Source: an uncultured Lachnospiraceae bacterium
Lineage (GTDB): Bacteria; Bacillota; Clostridia; Lachnospirales; Lachnospiraceae
Length of the DNA stretch: 64,000 nucleotides
Direction of reading: 5' to 3'
NCBI GenBank assembly: GCA_910586725.1
Contig: CAJUJL010000004.1
Coordinates: forward strand, 36,629-100,628
This document shows, one piece after another, positions 17,608-26,813 of this stretch (its first letter is position 1; each line of letters starts with the position of its first letter). The notes beneath the pieces were generated by a model, which worked only from the letters and a program-made list of their open reading frames with translations, was not told the origin of the DNA and ran no database searches. The translations under genes and the position numbers were made by a program.

Positions 17608-17646
17608 ACAAAACGGCGCCGGAAGTTTTCTCCGACGCCGTTTTGT
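17608..17646. terminator. Bidirectional terminator between ABC permease and secreted glycosidase genes
   Basis: ACAAAACGGCGCCGGA pairs with TCCGACGCCGTTTTGT (16 base pairs, one mismatch, seven-base loop). A/T-rich flanks on both sides suit termination of both convergent genes. Confidence 0.85.
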
Positions 17647-17651
17647 ATTGA

Positions 17652-20600
17652 TTATTTTTTAATTAAGACTTTTTTGCCGACTCCTCTTTCCTTTAAAAGC
17701 TTCTTGTAGCTTTTCAGCTTTTTGGCCGGCACTATAATAGTTGCTTTCGCATGGATTCCTTTAAATGCGTTTTTACCAACGGATTTCTTTGTCAGTTTTT
17801 TCGTTTTTATTGTTATCTTCTTTAATTTCTTATTATTGGCAAAAACCTGTTTTCCAATCTTTTTCACGTTCGACGAAATCACAACTTCCTTGAGCGATGA
17901 CGCCTGATAAAAAGCCCTGTCCCCTATTGTCGTTATATTGGAGCCTATGGTGACCTTTTTCAGTTTTTTATTTCCTTTAAATGCATTTGCTTTTATGGAA
18001 GTAATCTTACAATCCACGCCGTTTATCTGAATAGAATCCGGAATCTTATATTGCGTCAGCTTCTTATCAGCCACTCCGGTAAATTCAACCGTAGCCTCCG
18101 ACGCGCCTGACGAAGTTACCGTATATTTTCCATTGGAAGCAGAATCTGTTACTTCCACGCCGGCATCCGGCAGTTTCATTTCATCCTTCTGTACATTTTC
18201 TTTGGTAAATTTCGCGGTCAGACTGATGGATTGATTCGCCGTAAATGTATAAACTGCCTGATCGGATACTTTCACCCCGCCGGCATACCAGCCGCCAAAC
18301 AAATATCCTGCGCCAGGCGTTGCCGTTACCGTTACTTTGCTGCCCTTTTCCACCTCTGCGCTGCCCGACGCCGTACCGCCCGCTTCGGCATTTACCGTGA
18401 CGGAAACTTTTGACAATACGTCTTTTTTTTCTGCAGGAATCTTAAATGCGGTAATCGAATGCGGAGCCAGTTCATATGAAAATACTTCCTGACCGCTGAC
18501 TTCTTTTGTTTTAACCACATCCACATTATTGGGAGCTTCCAGCGTATTTTCATCCTCTACACTATCCGCCGTCAAATACCAGACGTCGATTTCTTTCCCT
18601 TTCAGATTCCTGTTATCCGCGTTGATGATAACAGGCGTCTTATCATCTTTCCGGTTATTGACTGCCGTCACATATATATTTCCTTCCTCATCTTTGGACG
18701 AAATCACTTTCACTACCGGAACATTATAGCTGCCGTTTCGTTCAAACGTATAGTAAACGTCATTTCCGGTAATTGTCTGCTCAACCTGCTCATTTCCTGT
18801 CATATTGTTAAAAATAGAGAAGGCCTTCGCGGAAGGCGTAGATACAAAATCCACCGTGCCGTCATTGTTCACATGGGACTGAATCACACACTGCGCCCCT
18901 GTGCCAAGATTATCCGATCCAAACGGATAATCCACAAGACAATGCTTATTCAGATAAGGCGTGCCGAAGTTGACATAATCAATGATTTCATTTGCAATAT
19001 AAATCGCGTGACCAATCGCGCGGATAAACTTTGAATTATGCCTGTAGATGCCAAACTCCGAAACCACCGGAACTTTGCCGTCTCCCATAAGATCCTTCAG
19101 CTCCTGCACACGCGTCATATTATGCTCTAAAGAACGTCCCAGCACTTTTTCATAAAACAGGGGATCACTCTCTGAAATAGGATAGTCATACCCCGGACTT
19201 GTTTCACTATAAGGATGAATGACTGCGCCGTCATATTGATTCCCGGCTGCTTGTAATGCTTTAATTGCCGCTTCTCTTTCCATACAGCTATAAACTTCCA
19301 CTTCCATGTCAAGCTCTTCTGCAATTGCCTTCAACGCCTCATAATATGCCGTAAATCCGTCCTGTATGCTGGTATATGTTACCGTAATCGTACTTCCGCT
19401 TGGAGGAATCTTGCCGTTTGTGCCGTCTCCAAAGGTAATCTTTCCTGTCTCGTATTCAAATTCACAGACAGCTGTATCTCCCTGCCCATCCAGAGATTCT
19501 ACAATCTGCCACTCTGCGTCATTGACATATACATGCGCGCTGCCTTCTTTTACAAACTTATATCTCGCATAACGCACCTGCCCTGCCGTTCCGTCGGAAT
19601 TGGCCGCGCCATCCCGCCAGTCCTCTTCCTTTACGGTTTTCTCTTTGTTAAAATTCATTTCTCCGCCATTGACATAAGCTCCTGCCATATTTGCGTAATT
19701 TGAGCTGCCACAGCCGGGCATCCAGTAATTCTGCCCCCAAAGCCCCATTTCATTGCCAATTTCAAAGCGCGTAACGCCGTAAGGCTCCGGATGTCCGTTA
19801 GCAGCGCGCACTTCTGCCCAGTCCACGCCGCCGTTTGGATTCGTGCTATCTGCAGGCGCATTTAAATATTCAAACAAATCCGCCGCATCCTGTGCGCTTC
19901 CCTGTCCCATTCCATAAACCCATACAGCCTCGGAATCCAGTTCATCATAGATCCATTTCATTGCCTCATCCACGCCAAAATTGGGCGTAATCGGCTCTCT
20001 CGTATTTCCATGAATCGTTTTTTTCCTCTCTGCAACCGGGCCAATCGCAGCCTTCCAGTCATAGAGATTCGCCACCGTTCCTCCCGGATACCGTACAGAA
20101 CCAAAAGAAGCTTCCTTAACCAAACTGTCAAACTCAGACTCTATTGCCTGTTCGCTAGCGTTCCAGGAACTGTACCCGTCATTGTGGTATCTGTGGTTAA
20201 TGCCGAACATAGCGTCTGATATTTGCCGGACCGGCGTGCCTGAATCGACGGAAATAGTAACAACTGCTGTTTTTTTATAGGCATCCACTGCCTGTTGGAG
20301 CTCTGTAAGCTGACCTTCCAGGGCTTCCGATGTCAGAGAGTCGCCATCCAAAAGCTTCCTTGCTTCCGCAATTTCTTTCAAAAGAAGCTCTTTTGCTTCT
20401 TCATCTCCTCCGTTTAATTCCTCTGCCTTGGCAATCAACGCCCGAAGTTCTGCTGCGAGATTTTCAATTTCAATCTCTCCTCCAAATACATCAAATATCG
20501 CTTTTACCGTATCCGCGTCTATCACTTTATTGTAATAGCGCAGCTCATCCATGCTTCCTTTCACCGCTCCGGCCGCCTGCGGATTTTTATGCGTCCCTAC

Positions 20601-21269
20601 TAAAATATCCGTGACTTCATTGACTAAATCTCCCGAAAGCGTATGCTCTGACGCAAGCGATCCGTTGATATAAAACTGTGCTTTTTTTGTGGAATGATTG
20701 CAGGCAAATGCAATATGCTGCCATTTTCCAAGCGTGCTCTGCGAATTGCTCACTGCATCGCTTCCTGTCAGATATGTGCCATATTGTTTGGAAGAATTCA
20801 AATATACAATTGTTCTTCCTGCTGCGTTTATATTGGATATGTCCGCAGTCTGCTGAAATAAATTAATTTTATCTGTACCTGCCTGAAACGGATTTTCGTC
20901 TATATTTACCCAAGCCGCAATGGAAAAATCCTGATCCGCTGCATTTAATCCCTGATTAGCATCTTTTAAATTCAGCTTGAGATAAGAATTGTCCTGTTTG
21001 TCAAAATAAATGCTTCCGCCTGATATTCCGTCGCTGCTTTTCAACGCGACGCCGCTGCCCGCTTTCGTTGCCGTGCAGCCCTGGACAACAGCCTGATTGG
21101 CCAATTGTTCCGCTTCCGATGCTCCGTCAAATGTCCAGTAACCGATCAGGCCGTCCGTAAGATTCGCAGCCGCATTTACGTCAGACGCGCCCATAGACGG
21201 CAGAACCGCACCCACCGTCAGGCACGCTGCCATAAACATTGACAGACACTTACTTTTTGCTTTACCCAT
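17652..21269 (-). CDS. Secreted multidomain glycosidase-like protein (LamG - FIVAR - GH clan A-like - repeat - LRR_5)
   Basis: The 1205-residue protein starts with a Sec signal peptide (residues 1-33). A LamG/concanavalin-like domain follows (about 37-262), then a helical FIVAR-like linker (about 268-335). The catalytic-looking barrel (about 340-930) begins with SVDSGTPVRQISDAMFGINH. Candidate acid/base Glu507 lies in FEIGNEM and candidate nucleophile Glu738 in PVVSEFGIYRH, as in alpha-L-arabinofuranosidase-like clan A enzymes. Between them sits an extra beta-rich module (about 566-635) with FGDG at 613-616. An InlB/Big-type repeat (about 951-1026) and a BspA-like LRR_5 tail (about 1063-1200) end the protein. 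No LPXTG sorting signal is seen. It probably degrades or binds plant or host glycans outside the cell; exact substrate unknown. Confidence 0.85.
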   Translation of the reverse strand: MGKAKSKCLSMFMAACLTVGAVLPSMGASDVNAAANLTDGLIGYWTFDGASEAEQLANQAVVQGCTATKAGSGVALKSSDGISGGSIYFDKQDNSYLKLNLKDANQGLNAADQDFSIAAWVNIDENPFQAGTDKINLFQQTADISNINAAGRTIVYLNSSKQYGTYLTGSDAVSNSQSTLGKWQHIAFACNHSTKKAQFYINGSLASEHTLSGDLVNEVTDILVGTHKNPQAAGAVKGSMDELRYYNKVIDADTVKAIFDVFGGEIEIENLAAELRALIAKAEELNGGDEEAKELLLKEIAEARKLLDGDSLTSEALEGQLTELQQAVDAYKKTAVVTISVDSGTPVRQISDAMFGINHRYHNDGYSSWNASEQAIESEFDSLVKEASFGSVRYPGGTVANLYDWKAAIGPVAERKKTIHGNTREPITPNFGVDEAMKWIYDELDSEAVWVYGMGQGSAQDAADLFEYLNAPADSTNPNGGVDWAEVRAANGHPEPYGVTRFEIGNEMGLWGQNYWMPGCGSSNYANMAGAYVNGGEMNFNKEKTVKEEDWRDGAANSDGTAGQVRYARYKFVKEGSAHVYVNDAEWQIVESLDGQGDTAVCEFEYETGKITFGDGTNGKIPPSGSTITVTYTSIQDGFTAYYEALKAIAEELDMEVEVYSCMEREAAIKALQAAGNQYDGAVIHPYSETSPGYDYPISESDPLFYEKVLGRSLEHNMTRVQELKDLMGDGKVPVVSEFGIYRHNSKFIRAIGHAIYIANEIIDYVNFGTPYLNKHCLVDYPFGSDNLGTGAQCVIQSHVNNDGTVDFVSTPSAKAFSIFNNMTGNEQVEQTITGNDVYYTFERNGSYNVPVVKVISSKDEEGNIYVTAVNNRKDDKTPVIINADNRNLKGKEIDVWYLTADSVEDENTLEAPNNVDVVKTKEVSGQEVFSYELAPHSITAFKIPAEKKDVLSKVSVTVNAEAGGTASGSAEVEKGSKVTVTATPGAGYLFGGWYAGGVKVSDQAVYTFTANQSISLTAKFTKENVQKDEMKLPDAGVEVTDSASNGKYTVTSSGASEATVEFTGVADKKLTQYKIPDSIQINGVDCKITSIKANAFKGNKKLKKVTIGSNITTIGDRAFYQASSLKEVVISSNVKKIGKQVFANNKKLKKITIKTKKLTKKSVGKNAFKGIHAKATIIVPAKKLKSYKKLLKERGVGKKVLIKK

Positions 21270-21296
21270 ATTTATTTCCCCCTTGATTTAGAAGTT

Positions 21297-21363
21297 AAAA
21301 AGGCATTTTATCCGACATATGTCAAAAAGTTTATTTGCAACTCCTATAGCCGGATAAAATACC
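21297..21363 (-). terminator. Hairpin with T-tract after alaS
   Basis: On the minus strand GGTATTTTATCCG (21351-21363) pairs with CGGATAAAATGCC (21302-21314), followed by TTTTT. The stem has 13 pairs but the loop is 36 bases, longer than usual. It fills most of the gap between alaS and the secreted glycosidase gene, so the latter's promoter would overlap it. Confidence 0.6.
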
Positions 21364-21370
21364 CTTCTTA

Positions 21371-24031
21371 TTATGCCAATTGATTTTCTATCACCGATAT
21401 TGCTTCTTCCAGTGCATCTTTGATTCCTGCCGGATTTTTTCCGCCGGCCTGGGCCATATTCGGCCGGCCGCCGCCGCCGCCGCCGACTTTTCCGGCAATG
21501 CCTTTGATCAGATTGCCGGCATGAGCGCCTTTTTTCATAGATTCTTCTGTCGCCATAGCAATCAGGTTTACCCTGCCATCTTTTTCAGACGCCAGCACAA
21601 TAACGCCTTCGGAAAGCTTCTCTTTTAACTGGTCTCCCAAATCTCTAAGACCGTTCATATCCACGCCATCCGCTCTTGCCGAAAGGACTTTCACGCCTTT
21701 GATCTCAACCACCTGATCCATAACGTCGCCCAGGGCATCCTGAGCCGCTTTGCTCTTTAACGACTCATTTTCACTTTGCAGCGCTTTCAGCTCCTTCTGC
21801 AAATGCGCAATCTTATCCGGCACTTCGGAGAGGTTCGTCTTAAGCAGAACCGCCGCCTCTTCCAATTCCGCTTCAATCCTGTCATAATACGCAAATACCG
21901 CGTCGCTTGTATACGCTTCAATTCTTCTGACTCCCGCTGCAACGCCGGATTCGCTGATAATCTTGAAAACCGAAATGGAAGATGTGTTTGCCACATGCGT
22001 ACCGCCGCAAAGCTCCGTTGAAAAATCACCCATGCGAACCACGCGTACCGTTTCACCGTATTTTTCGCCAAACAGAGCCATCGCTCCCGTTTTCCTGGCT
22101 TCTTCCAGCGTCATAACTTCTGTCACAACATCCAGAGCCGCCGCTATTTTCTGATTGACAATTGCTTCGGTCTGCGCCAGCTCTTCCTTTGTCATAGCGG
22201 AAAAATGCGTAAAGTCAAAACGAAGGCGGTCTGCGTTGACGTCAGAGCCCGCCTGCTCCACATGGCTTCCAAGCACTTCCCGAAGAGCCTTTTGCAGCAG
22301 ATGCGTTGCGCTGTGGTTTTTCCCGATCAGAAGACGCTTATGTTCTTCTACGATCAGCTCGACCGTATCTCCCGTTTTTACCATGCCTTTCGTCACTGTT
22401 CCGATATGGCCGACTTTGCCGCCAAGCATGGAAACCGTATCTTTCACCGAAAATTCAAATCCGTCGGCGCGTATGATTCCGGTATCCGCATTCTGACCGC
22501 CCATTGTCGCGTAAAACGGCGTCTTTTCCACAAAAATCGTTCCGATTTCACCGTCCGACAACGCCTCCGTAATCTCTGTCTCCGTCGTCATCACCGTAAC
22601 CTTTGACGTGCAGGAAAGGCAGTCGTAACCCACAAATTCCGTTGTAACGGCAGGATCAATGGACTCATATACGGTTGCGTCCGCACCCATATAATTGGTT
22701 GCTTTTCTGGCTTTGCGGGCTTTTGTCCTCTGCTCTTCCATGGCTGCCTCAAATCCCGCCTGATCTATGGAAAGACCTTTTTCTTCTAAAATTTCCTGTG
22801 TCAGATCAATCGGGAATCCATACGTATCGTAAAGCTTAAAGGCTTCCACGCCGGAAAGAACCTTCTCGCCCTTTTTCTCCATCTCCATCCGCATATCAGA
22901 TAAAATGGCAAGTCCCTGGTCAATCGTCTTATGAAATTTCTCTTCTTCCTGTGTCAATACACGGAAAATAAAATCTTTCTTCTCTTCCAGCTCCGGATAA
23001 CCGTCTTTACTCTCACGAATTACCGTATTGCTCAATTCTGCCAGGAAAGTCCCTTCGATTCCCAGCATCTTACCGTGACGCGCCGCCCGCCGGATCAGTC
23101 TTCTTAATACATAACCTCTTCCTTCGTTGCCTGGCATAATGCCGTCTGAAACCATGAAAGTCGAAGACCGGATATGATCCGTAATCAAACGAATTGAAAT
23201 ATCGTCCGCAGCATCCGTCTGATATGTCTTATGAGATAATTCGCAAACCTTATCCCGGATTGCTTTCATCGTATCAATGTCAAATACGGAATCCACATCC
23301 TGCATCACAACGGCAAGACGCTCCAGTCCCATGCCGGTATCAATATTTTTCTGCTCCAATTCCTCATAACCGCCTTTGCCGTCGCCGTCAAACTGGGTAA
23401 AGACGTTGTTCCATACCTCCATAAAACGATCGCAGTCGCAGCCCACTTTACAGTCCGGACTGCCGCAGCCGTAACTTTCACCCCTGTCGTAATAAATCTC
23501 GGAACAGGGTCCGCAGGGGCCTGCGCCATGCTCCCAGAAGTTGTCGCATTTCCCCGTCTTTGGATCGCGGTAGAATCTCGTAATCTTCTCCACAGGAATC
23601 CCGATTTCTTTGTTCCAGATCTCAAACGCTTCCTCATCTTCTCCATAAATAGACGGATACAACCGATCCTCTTTCAGTCCCAACACCTTTGTCAAAAATT
23701 CCCAAGACCACGCAATCGCTTCTTTTTTAAAGTAATCGCCAAAAGAAAAATTCCCCAGCATTTCAAAAAAAGTCAGATGCCTTGCCGTCTTTCCTACATT
23801 CTCAATGTCTCCGGTGCGGATGCATTTCTGACAGGTAGTCACGCGTTTCCTCGGCGGTATCTCCTGCCCGGTAAAGTATGGCTTCAGCGGCGCCATCCCG
23901 GCATTGATTAACAGCAGACTGTTATCGTTATGGGGCACCAGCGAAAAGCTCTTCATCGCAAGATGTTCCTTGCTCTCAAAAAATTCCAGGTACATCCTGC
24001 GCAGTTCATTGACTCCAAATTTCTGTTTCAC
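21371..24031 (-). CDS. alaS: Alanyl-tRNA synthetase
   Basis: AlaS charges tRNA-Ala. The 886-residue protein has class II motifs (HLTFFEMLGNFSFGDYF; GRGYVLRRLIRRA) and the editing domain zinc site (NHSATHLL and CGGTH). The C-terminal C-Ala region ends with the glycine-rich GGGGGGRPNMAQAGG. I choose GTG at 24031 (MKQKFGVNELRRMYLEFF) because GGAGG lies eight bases upstream; a TTG-initiated extension to 24049 would cross that site. It lies 25 bases after a 41-residue membrane protein gene that carries the promoter. There is no room for a T-box leader. Confidence 0.97.
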   Translation of the reverse strand: MKQKFGVNELRRMYLEFFESKEHLAMKSFSLVPHNDNSLLLINAGMAPLKPYFTGQEIPPRKRVTTCQKCIRTGDIENVGKTARHLTFFEMLGNFSFGDYFKKEAIAWSWEFLTKVLGLKEDRLYPSIYGEDEEAFEIWNKEIGIPVEKITRFYRDPKTGKCDNFWEHGAGPCGPCSEIYYDRGESYGCGSPDCKVGCDCDRFMEVWNNVFTQFDGDGKGGYEELEQKNIDTGMGLERLAVVMQDVDSVFDIDTMKAIRDKVCELSHKTYQTDAADDISIRLITDHIRSSTFMVSDGIMPGNEGRGYVLRRLIRRAARHGKMLGIEGTFLAELSNTVIRESKDGYPELEEKKDFIFRVLTQEEEKFHKTIDQGLAILSDMRMEMEKKGEKVLSGVEAFKLYDTYGFPIDLTQEILEEKGLSIDQAGFEAAMEEQRTKARKARKATNYMGADATVYESIDPAVTTEFVGYDCLSCTSKVTVMTTETEITEALSDGEIGTIFVEKTPFYATMGGQNADTGIIRADGFEFSVKDTVSMLGGKVGHIGTVTKGMVKTGDTVELIVEEHKRLLIGKNHSATHLLQKALREVLGSHVEQAGSDVNADRLRFDFTHFSAMTKEELAQTEAIVNQKIAAALDVVTEVMTLEEARKTGAMALFGEKYGETVRVVRMGDFSTELCGGTHVANTSSISVFKIISESGVAAGVRRIEAYTSDAVFAYYDRIEAELEEAAVLLKTNLSEVPDKIAHLQKELKALQSENESLKSKAAQDALGDVMDQVVEIKGVKVLSARADGVDMNGLRDLGDQLKEKLSEGVIVLASEKDGRVNLIAMATEESMKKGAHAGNLIKGIAGKVGGGGGGRPNMAQAGGKNPAGIKDALEEAISVIENQLA

Positions 24032-24056
24032 AATAAATTCCTCCAGCAACTTTCAT

Positions 24057-24182
24057 TTATTCTTTTGTCTTCGCGTCTTTGCGTTCACGAAGCTTCTTTC
24101 CCGTAAAAACGCCAAGAACCGCCAAAATCACATAAAAAACAAGTTTTCCCAGATAACCAAGCAGACTTGTAATAAATGCCAT
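24057..24182 (-). CDS. 41-residue single-pass membrane protein upstream of alaS
   Basis: ATG at 24182 is preceded by GGAGG (24190-24194, seven bases away). The product starts MAFITSLLGYLGKLVFYVIL, continues AVLGVFTGKKLRERKD, and ends KTKE. It has one hydrophobic helix (about residues 3-27) and a strongly charged C-terminal tail. I do not recognise a function. It has its own promoter and sits 25 bases before alaS, so both are probably on one transcript. The combination of a good ribosome binding site, promoter and typical micro-membrane-protein composition argues that it is real. Confidence 0.75.
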   Translation of the reverse strand: MAFITSLLGYLGKLVFYVILAVLGVFTGKKLRERKDAKTKE

Positions 24183-24224
24183 ATTCATTCCTCCATTCTT
24201 GTCCGAAATCGCAGTATTTCTTAA

Positions 24225-24253
24225 ATTATAGAATACTTCACTTCTTTTTTCAA
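24225..24253 (-). promoter_or_regulatory. Promoter of the 41-residue protein and alaS
   Basis: On the minus strand TTGAAA (24248-24253), 17 bases, and perfect TATAAT (24225-24230). The predicted leader is only about 35 bases, which excludes a T-box riboswitch for alaS at this promoter. Confidence 0.8.
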
Positions 24254-24306
24254 CCATAATTCCGATGAAAAATACCGTAAACTCTCATGTTCTTCTTTTT
24301 GAACGC

Positions 24307-24344
24307 AAAAAGACGCATGGCTTTCATTTGTCAAAATCCATGCG
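24307..24344 (-). terminator. Terminator after the LRR protein gene
   Basis: On the minus strand CGCATGG (24338-24344) pairs with CCATGCG (24314-24320), followed by TCTTTTTG. It lies about 40 bases after the LRR gene stop codon. Confidence 0.6.
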
Positions 24345-24385
24345 CCATTCTGCGATTTTTCTTTGGTTACTTCCAAAACAGGATT

Positions 24386-25915
24386 CTATTCCTGCACTAC
24401 AAACCGGTCAATTGTAAAATTCCCAATATCATAATCAATATTTATTTTAAGTTCTATTTCTTTTCCCGCATATTTCTTGAGATTCAGCCTCTTGATCCGG
24501 AACCTTCCGTTTTGATCCACTTCGATCTTTGGCAGAGACGCCATTTCGCCGTCCCATCCGGCCATTTCTCCATCCGGCAAGGCAAGATAAACGCCTGGTG
24601 TGATGCCTGTAATCTTTGCCGGCGTTATTTTTCCAGTGATCTTCTTTGTGTTTTTTGTAATTTTGGTTTTGTTCTTCGGAGACAGATACTGAATCTTTAT
24701 ATTCGTCTTTTGTGACTCCCATATGTATTTATTATGCCAGCTTTTCGGCAGTTTACTCTTTATCTCTTCTTCCGTCAGGTAATTCCAGTTAAGATTCAGA
24801 CTCATAACGTTCATCTGCTTTAAATCAGGAAGTTTTTTTAGTTCATTATCACTGGCACGTAAAGTCTGCAATTTTTTCAGCTTTTTCATTTCAGGAAGTT
24901 TTTTAAGCCGATTGCCCGATAGAGAAAGGTATTCCAGTTTTTTCAAATATTTTATCTCATCCGCATTAGCAATACGATTTTCGGAAAGGTATAATATCTG
25001 TAAATTTTTTAATCTTTGAACCCCCTTGATGTTTTTTAGCTTGTTTTCACTGATATACAGTTCCTTTAATTTCTCTAACTTTTTCATTTCACCTATGCCT
25101 TGTAATTGATTCTCATTCAGCGATAACTTTTTAAGATTTTTAAGATTTTTGATTTCCTTGACATTTTTAAGCCTGTTACCGGATAAGCCCAAACAGCTTA
25201 ATTTTGTCAGCTTATTCATTCCTTTCAAATTCGTCAGCTGGTTATCCGATAAATTCAGGTATGTCAATTTTGTCAAATTCTGAATTCCATTTAAATTCTT
25301 TAACTGGTTACTATATAATTCCAGTTTTTTCAGGTTCCATAAATTTTCAAGCTGTTTTATTTCTGTAATACGGTTCTTTCCTGCATTTAATGTTTTTAAG
25401 TTTGCAAGACCGACGATTCCGTCCAGACTCGTCAAATTGTTGTCCGAAACATCTAGAAATATAAGATTTTGCATATTCTCCAGGCATGCAATACTGTCTA
25501 TCTTCTGCTTTCTTTCTTCAACGGGAGGCATCCACCCATATTCCTCGTCTTCATCATAGCCATTTACAGTCAGTTTCTTTAAGTAAGGAAGCTCTGCGGC
25601 AATTTCTTCCAGGTCCTTTGTATTGATTCCTCTGCATATGATCTCCTCAAGACGTTTAAAATTCCCAAGACCTTTAAACGTCTCTATTTCATTACCATAT
25701 GCAACGTATAAGCGGCTTAAAAATTCCGCATCCCATTTTGTAATTTTTTCATTTTCATTTTTTCCGAGACTGCTTAATATTTCTTTGTATAAATGGTTAT
25801 CCGGTATTCCCGTTTCATCATTTTCTATAATTTCATTCTGTATCTTTGCTTTTATTGTAGAAGCAGGAAATACGCACATCAGTACAATTAATATCATCCA
25901 GATCTTTTTGATCAT
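24386..25915 (-). CDS. Secreted leucine-rich repeat protein (internalin-like)
   Basis: The 509-residue protein has a signal peptide (MIKKIWMILIVLMCVFPAST). About eleven 22-residue leucine-rich repeats follow (units such as LTKLTYLNLSDNQLTNLKGM) between about residues 130 and 370. A basic Ig-like domain (about 400-509) starts near NIKIQYLSPKNKTKITK. The LRR class is that of internalins and bacterial LRR_4 proteins, used for protein binding. No LPXTG or transmembrane anchor is seen at the C terminus. The start at 25915 is favoured by AAGGAG about ten bases upstream and by the signal peptide. It lies 14 bases downstream of the PLC-like gene, so the two form a pair. Its lysine- and asparagine-rich, AT-rich make-up differs from the housekeeping genes around it. 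Confidence 0.85.
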   Translation of the reverse strand: MIKKIWMILIVLMCVFPASTIKAKIQNEIIENDETGIPDNHLYKEILSSLGKNENEKITKWDAEFLSRLYVAYGNEIETFKGLGNFKRLEEIICRGINTKDLEEIAAELPYLKKLTVNGYDEDEEYGWMPPVEERKQKIDSIACLENMQNLIFLDVSDNNLTSLDGIVGLANLKTLNAGKNRITEIKQLENLWNLKKLELYSNQLKNLNGIQNLTKLTYLNLSDNQLTNLKGMNKLTKLSCLGLSGNRLKNVKEIKNLKNLKKLSLNENQLQGIGEMKKLEKLKELYISENKLKNIKGVQRLKNLQILYLSENRIANADEIKYLKKLEYLSLSGNRLKKLPEMKKLKKLQTLRASDNELKKLPDLKQMNVMSLNLNWNYLTEEEIKSKLPKSWHNKYIWESQKTNIKIQYLSPKNKTKITKNTKKITGKITPAKITGITPGVYLALPDGEMAGWDGEMASLPKIEVDQNGRFRIKRLNLKKYAGKEIELKINIDYDIGNFTIDRFVVQE

Positions 25916-25929
25916 ATAAATAACTCTCC

Positions 25930-26742
25930 TTAATAAGAACAATTTATATCTTTAAAATGTTTTGTCAAATACGATGACCCAATATTTTCATAATCCGACG
26001 CTAATACATAATTCAAAATATTTCCCATGTAAAATCCTGTCCAGTAATTCTCTCCATAAAAATCAAAATCTAGAGCATTTCCTAAAACTCCCAATTGAGC
26101 AGTAGATGCAACCAAATATGCTGTATCGGCTGCACATTTAAAACGGTTCTTCTTTTTCTCAGAATCATCTGCATCCGGATGGTTTATAAGATGATACCCC
26201 GAGCTGTCTTTATAGCAACTGCTATGAGCCCACGCATCTGTCGCCGTATGAGCAGCCATTCCATATAAGAAATATCTGCGCCATTCTGCTTTTATACTGT
26301 CTCTCTGCTCAATATAATTCAATCCTGTTCCACTTTGAATGATAATGTCCCATCCTTTTATTTGAATAAACTGAAGCTTATCTGAAGGTTTTTCCGTCTG
26401 CCACATAATTCCATCTATAGATACTGCCATTTTCATTCTATCGTAACAACTATTAGATTGCCCCTTCACCTTTGCCAAACTTTCTGCTTTTCCTCCATTT
26501 TTTGCTATCTTAGTGGCAAATATATAATTCGCTATATAATTTTCTCTATAATAGCCATGCCACTCTGGAAAAACTTCTCTGTGCGGCAAAGCTTTATCCG
26601 GATATACCGCTCCAGCTTTTAAAAGCTTTATCTGGATTTCAGTAAAATCTTGATATTCTCGAGCGCCATCTTCAATAAGTTGTTCATGATCGTTTCTATG
26701 CCACCGGCCTTCTACATAATCCACCTCTTCAAACGTCTGCAC
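25930..26742 (-). CDS. Zinc-dependent phospholipase C-like protein, 5' end probably frameshifted
   Basis: The 270-residue open frame has a histidine/aspartate-rich helical character like zinc-dependent phospholipase C and related uncharacterised families. It shows WHRNDHEQ near residue 14, VYPDK near 47, HTATDAWAH with His165/Asp169/His173, and INHPDADD near 187. No signal peptide is visible. The frame can only begin at GTG 26742 (AAGGA a few bases upstream). A much better start signal lies at 26813 in another frame, so the true gene is probably longer and damaged by one missing base. It precedes the LRR gene by 14 bases. The enzyme assignment rests on motif pattern only. Confidence 0.55.
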   Translation of the reverse strand: MQTFEEVDYVEGRWHRNDHEQLIEDGAREYQDFTEIQIKLLKAGAVYPDKALPHREVFPEWHGYYRENYIANYIFATKIAKNGGKAESLAKVKGQSNSCYDRMKMAVSIDGIMWQTEKPSDKLQFIQIKGWDIIIQSGTGLNYIEQRDSIKAEWRRYFLYGMAAHTATDAWAHSSCYKDSSGYHLINHPDADDSEKKKNRFKCAADTAYLVASTAQLGVLGNALDFDFYGENYWTGFYMGNILNYVLASDYENIGSSYLTKHFKDINCSY

Positions 26743-26813
26743 ATCTTCCTTCTCTCTGACAGAAATCTTCTCCTGCGCAAATTCTTCTGTTCCTTTTCAC
26801 TCATTTTTTTCAT
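26743..26813 (-). pseudogene. Likely original 5' end of the PLC-like gene, out of frame by one base
   Basis: ATG at 26813 is preceded by AAAGGAGA with about eight bases of spacing and begins MKKMSEK. In this frame it continues as an arginine-rich peptide to a TAG after 33 codons. Restoring one A in the A-run at 26794-26797 joins it to the downstream frame through KGTEEFAQEKISVREKEDV, a natural acidic linker. A 1-nt deletion or a sequencing error explains this; there is no canonical -1 slippery heptamer. Confidence 0.5.

Noticed and set aside
20330..20614. Leucine-rich plus-strand frame within the glycosidase gene
   Set aside because: Antisense shadow of the FIVAR/LamG coding region, without start signals.
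24032..24056. T-box riboswitch for alaS
   Set aside because: The promoter at 24225-24253 leaves about 35 bases of leader before the small membrane protein, too short for a T-box.
26790..26800. Programmed -1 frameshift in the PLC-like gene
   Set aside because: No canonical X-XXY-YYZ heptamer or downstream pseudoknot is evident, and slipping in the earlier A-run leads to a stop.
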